From: SFTJ01 sp045613305
GTDB lineage: Bacteria; Bacteroidota; Bacteroidia; Bacteroidales; Muribaculaceae
DNA: 64,000 bases
Direction of reading: 5' to 3'
Assembly (NCBI GenBank): GCA_045613305.1
Contig: JAZLAU010000023.1
Coordinates: 1-64,000, forward strand
In this document: one piece after another, positions 61,657-64,000 of the stretch
Layout: the number at the start of each line of letters is the position of its first letter
Numbering within the stretch: position 1 is the stretch's first letter
The notes under the pieces: generated by a model
Database searches by the model: none
Told to the model about the DNA's origin: nothing
What the model saw: the letters and a program-made list of their open reading frames with translations, nothing else
Translations under genes and position numbers: made by a program

Positions 61657-62715
61657 ATGGTAAAGAATAGAGAATCGAATCTTGAGCTATATAGAATTAT
61701 AGTGATGTTGATGATTGTTGCTCATCACTATGTGGTAAATTCGGGCTTAATTGGTGTTGTGGATTTGGTGCCTACGTCGTTAAAATCAATATATTTATAT
61801 TTGTTTGGGGCTTGGGGGAAAATAGGCATTAATTGTTTTGTTTTAATTACAGGATTTTACATGTGTAAGTCACATATTACAATACGTAAATTTGTGATGC
61901 TTGTATTGCAGGTTATATTTTATAATGTAGTTGTGTATATGGCTTTTGTAATATGTGGTTATAAGAATTTTGATATAAAAGAAGCTATAACGTTATTTTT
62001 GCCGGTTAAAAATATTGTTGATGGGTTTACAAGTTGCTTCATTGTCTTTTATTTGTTTATACCATTTTTGTCTATATTGGTAAATAATTTAACGAAGAAA
62101 CAACATTTAGCGTTGATTGTTTTGTGCTTGAGCGTATTTACATTGTGGGCAATGTTGCCATGGTATTCAGTTAGAAGTAACTATGTCGTATGGTTTAGTG
62201 TATTGTTTTTTATTGGTTCTTATTTGAGAATGTATAATGTTGGAGAGTATATTTCATCCAAGAAATGGGCTAGAGGTTTATTGTTGTCAATTGTTTTATC
62301 AAGTTTAAGTGTTGTTTGTTTAATCTTCTTAGGAAAAAATGACAATGCATATTACTTTGTTGCTGATTCTAATGCGATATTGGCAGTTGTAACAAGTTTG
62401 TCTGCTTTTATGTTCTTTAAAAGTTTAAAGATTAAATATAGCAAAGTGATTAATGTAATAGGTGCATCTACGTTTGGGGTGCTGTTAATACATGCCAATA
62501 GTGGGACTATGCGTATTTGGTTATGGCGAGATTTATTAGATAATATAGGCTGGTATGATAAGAATATATATTTACATTCAATTGTGTCGGTTTTGCTGGT
62601 GTTTACAATATGCTCAATTCTTGAAATTATTAGGAAAAAATATATAGAAAAGCCAATGTTTGTATATTTAGATAAGTTTTTCGAAGAAAAGAAATGTGTA
62701 AAATATTGGAATTGA
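61657..62715 (+). CDS. Acyltransferase family 3 membrane protein
   Basis: A 352-residue protein with about ten hydrophobic helices. The start NRESNLELYRIIVMLMIVAHH is the hallmark of acyltransferase 3 (OafA/WecH-like) proteins, with the active-site His in AHHYVV. Such enzymes add acyl groups to sugars of LPS O-antigen or capsule at the inner membrane. The gene is visibly more AT-rich than the genes on either side, as is common for surface-polysaccharide genes and suggestive of transfer. It is coupled to the HD-domain gene 2 bases downstream. No glycan-synthesis cluster is in view. Confidence 0.88.
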   Translation: MVKNRESNLELYRIIVMLMIVAHHYVVNSGLIGVVDLVPTSLKSIYLYLFGAWGKIGINCFVLITGFYMCKSHITIRKFVMLVLQVIFYNVVVYMAFVICGYKNFDIKEAITLFLPVKNIVDGFTSCFIVFYLFIPFLSILVNNLTKKQHLALIVLCLSVFTLWAMLPWYSVRSNYVVWFSVLFFIGSYLRMYNVGEYISSKKWARGLLLSIVLSSLSVVCLIFLGKNDNAYYFVADSNAILAVVTSLSAFMFFKSLKIKYSKVINVIGASTFGVLLIHANSGTMRIWLWRDLLDNIGWYDKNIYLHSIVSVLLVFTICSILEIIRKKYIEKPMFVYLDKFFEEKKCVKYWN

Positions 62716-62717
62716 GT

Positions 62718-63341
62718 ATGAAAGAAGAATTGGTAAAATATATTGAGAGTGAAATAATTCCTCGTTATGAAAACTTTGATGCGGCGCATGGTGTGGCGCA
62801 TGTACGTTATGTTATAGATGAAAGTCTGCGCTTGGCGCAATATTTTGATGTGGACGTTAATATGGTTTATGCCATAGCTGCTTATCACGACACTGGATTG
62901 TGTGAGGGGCGTGCAACGCATCATGTGGTGTCGGGGCGAATTGTAATGGAAGATGAGAAGCTTAAGGCTTTCTTTTCAGATTCGCAGTTGCAGACTATGA
63001 GGGACGCTGTGGAGGACCATCGTGCATCGAATGAACATGCCCCTCGAAGTGTGTACGGCTGTATAGTTGCTGAAGCTGACCGTCAAATCGACCCAATGGT
63101 AACTATACGCCGAACTATTCAATATGGGCTTTCGCATTATCCGGAATTGGGAGAAGAGGAGCAGTACGAGAGAATGCTTTTGCATTTACACGAAAAATAT
63201 GCTGAGGGTGGTTATTTGAAACTGTATGTAAAGCAGTCTTCAAATGCTGAAAGATTGGCGCAATTAAGGAAAATAATTGTCGATGAAGAGCAGTTGAATG
63301 CAATATTTTGTAGGATATATGCAGAAGAAACCGAAGCCTAA
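62718..63341 (+). CDS. HD-domain phosphohydrolase-like protein
   Basis: I start at ATG 62718 (MKEELVKYIE), which is 2 bases after the acyltransferase stop; a longer ATG at 62694 would overlap it by 22 bases. The product has 207 residues. The HD pattern is AHGVAHVRYVIDESLRLA, then AAYHDTGLCEGR, with the metal His/Asp pair in YHD. Such proteins hydrolyse nucleotides or similar phosphates. The substrate is unknown. It ends 3 bases before the convergent murI stop, with no terminator visible between them. Confidence 0.82.
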   Translation: MKEELVKYIESEIIPRYENFDAAHGVAHVRYVIDESLRLAQYFDVDVNMVYAIAAYHDTGLCEGRATHHVVSGRIVMEDEKLKAFFSDSQLQTMRDAVEDHRASNEHAPRSVYGCIVAEADRQIDPMVTIRRTIQYGLSHYPELGEEEQYERMLLHLHEKYAEGGYLKLYVKQSSNAERLAQLRKIIVDEEQLNAIFCRIYAEETEA

Positions 63342-63344
63342 TGC

Positions 63345-64000
63345 TTAAAGGTCGATGTGCGTTGGGCTAATGTTTTCTTCAAGGAATATTGATGCCAAAT
63401 CTCCAAATTTTTCTGCTGATTCGGTTGTTAAATATTTGCAAGAAGCACCTTTTGAAAGCCTTTGCTCCATTTCGTGGTGTCGGCTTAAATAGTCTTTAAG
63501 GCTTTCGGCCACAATTGGCCCTTGTTGAACAATGTTGATTCCGCAGGGTGTGTATTGCTCTATTTTGTTGATTAGCAGCGGGTAATGTGTGCAACCTAAA
63601 ATGATAGAATCGATGTTGGCATCCATCGAAAGGAGTTGTTTTATGTCTTTTTCTACAAAATAGTCGGCTCCTGGGTTGCAGTATTCCTTATTTTCAATTA
63701 AAGGCACCCACATAGGGCAGGCGTGACCTGAGGTTTTGAAGTGTGGGTGAAGTTTGCTAATCTCGATGTTGTAAGATTCGCTTTGAATGGTGCCAGGTGT
63801 GCCAAAAATGCCCACACTGCCGGTTTTAGAAATGTTGCCTATTTGTTCTACTGTAGGTCTGATTACTCCAAGCACTCTTCGGTTTGGGTCAATCAGTGGC
63901 AGGTCGTTTTGCTGAATAGTGCGCAATGCTTTAGCAGATGCTGTGTTACATGCTAAAATCACTAATTGGCATCCTTGAGAGAAGAGATATTTTACGGCTT
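63345..64000 (-). CDS. murI: Glutamate racemase, N-terminus beyond the window
   Basis: The frame continues to base 64000 (codons from 63998), so the true start is outside the window; the visible part has 218 residues. Both catalytic cysteines are present: CNT in LVILACNTASAKALR and GCT in ILGCTHYPLLI. They make D-glutamate from L-glutamate for peptidoglycan. The C-terminus is complete (ENISPTHIDL). The downstream 3 bases border the convergent HD gene. Confidence 0.96.
   Translation of the reverse strand, partial: AVKYLFSQGCQLVILACNTASAKALRTIQQNDLPLIDPNRRVLGVIRPTVEQIGNISKTGSVGIFGTPGTIQSESYNIEISKLHPHFKTSGHACPMWVPLIENKEYCNPGADYFVEKDIKQLLSMDANIDSIILGCTHYPLLINKIEQYTPCGINIVQQGPIVAESLKDYLSRHHEMEQRLSKGASCKYLTTESAEKFGDLASIFLEENISPTHIDL

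Noticed and set aside
1..64000. CRISPR array, prophage or IS element
   Set aside because: I saw no regular direct repeats, transposase, capsid, or integrase signature in the window.

Overview
The window is chromosomal DNA of a member of the Bacteroidales. Several things point there: Bacteroidetes-type promoters (TTG, 19-20 bases, TAnnTTTG) before many genes, weak or absent Shine-Dalgarno sites, a SusC-like domain layout in the TonB receptor, DUF3256 and DUF3078 proteins, Rex, a GGGtGRT protein, and a type IX secretion system (T9SS). The T9SS argues against Bacteroides in the narrow sense and fits Porphyromonas, Prevotella or Muribaculaceae-like lineages. I cannot name a species. Essentially every stretch is ordinary core chromosome; I see no phage, IS element, CRISPR array or integrative element.

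Layout. 1-3250: end of an operon with a small membrane protein, a PstS-like lipoprotein and a highly expressed TPR protein. 3262-15933: a plus-strand unit with two tandem subtilisin-like proteases bearing T9SS sorting domains, ruvA, and sprA/sov, the giant T9SS outer-membrane translocon. 16002-18688: an operon of a small unknown protein, a lipoprotein cyclophilin and an M16 peptidase. 18689-20126: sparse region with a NERD-domain protein and a structured non-coding element, ended by tRNA-Leu. 20384-23234: putative porin plus a periplasmic solute-binding protein. 23248-30723 (minus): a small basic protein, xseB-xseA-DUF3256, a DEAD-box RNA helicase, mrp-trmB, and a cohesin-like secreted protein. 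30779-33132 (minus): a BspA-type leucine-rich protein with a dockerin, and rplU-rpmA. 33194-46410 (minus): porV-ispF, rex-FAH-porU, a TonB receptor with a histidine-rich partner, and a second porU-like gene. 46608-53710 (plus): DUF3078 barrel, two secreted proteins, a C1 aminopeptidase, an FG-GAP surface protein and a GH43 glycosidase, then tRNA-Gly. 53823-56885: small unknown proteins and the FeS-scaffold/GGGtGRT pair. 56977-64000: a K+/H+ antiporter, a sodium symporter, an M48 protease, an AT-rich acyltransferase, an HD protein, and the beginning-truncated murI.

The unifying theme is T9SS. The window holds the translocon (SprA), the shuttle (PorV), and two copies of the sortase (PorU). It also holds at least three candidate cargo proteins with C-terminal sorting domains (two S8 proteases and the FG-GAP protein), with a possible fourth (the cohesin-like protein). 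The most unusual points are the two complete PorU-like proteins within 12 kb, both retaining the His/Cys pair; a terminator that separates porU from porV; the neighbouring cohesin-like and dockerin genes; and a His-rich exported protein paired with a TonB receptor.
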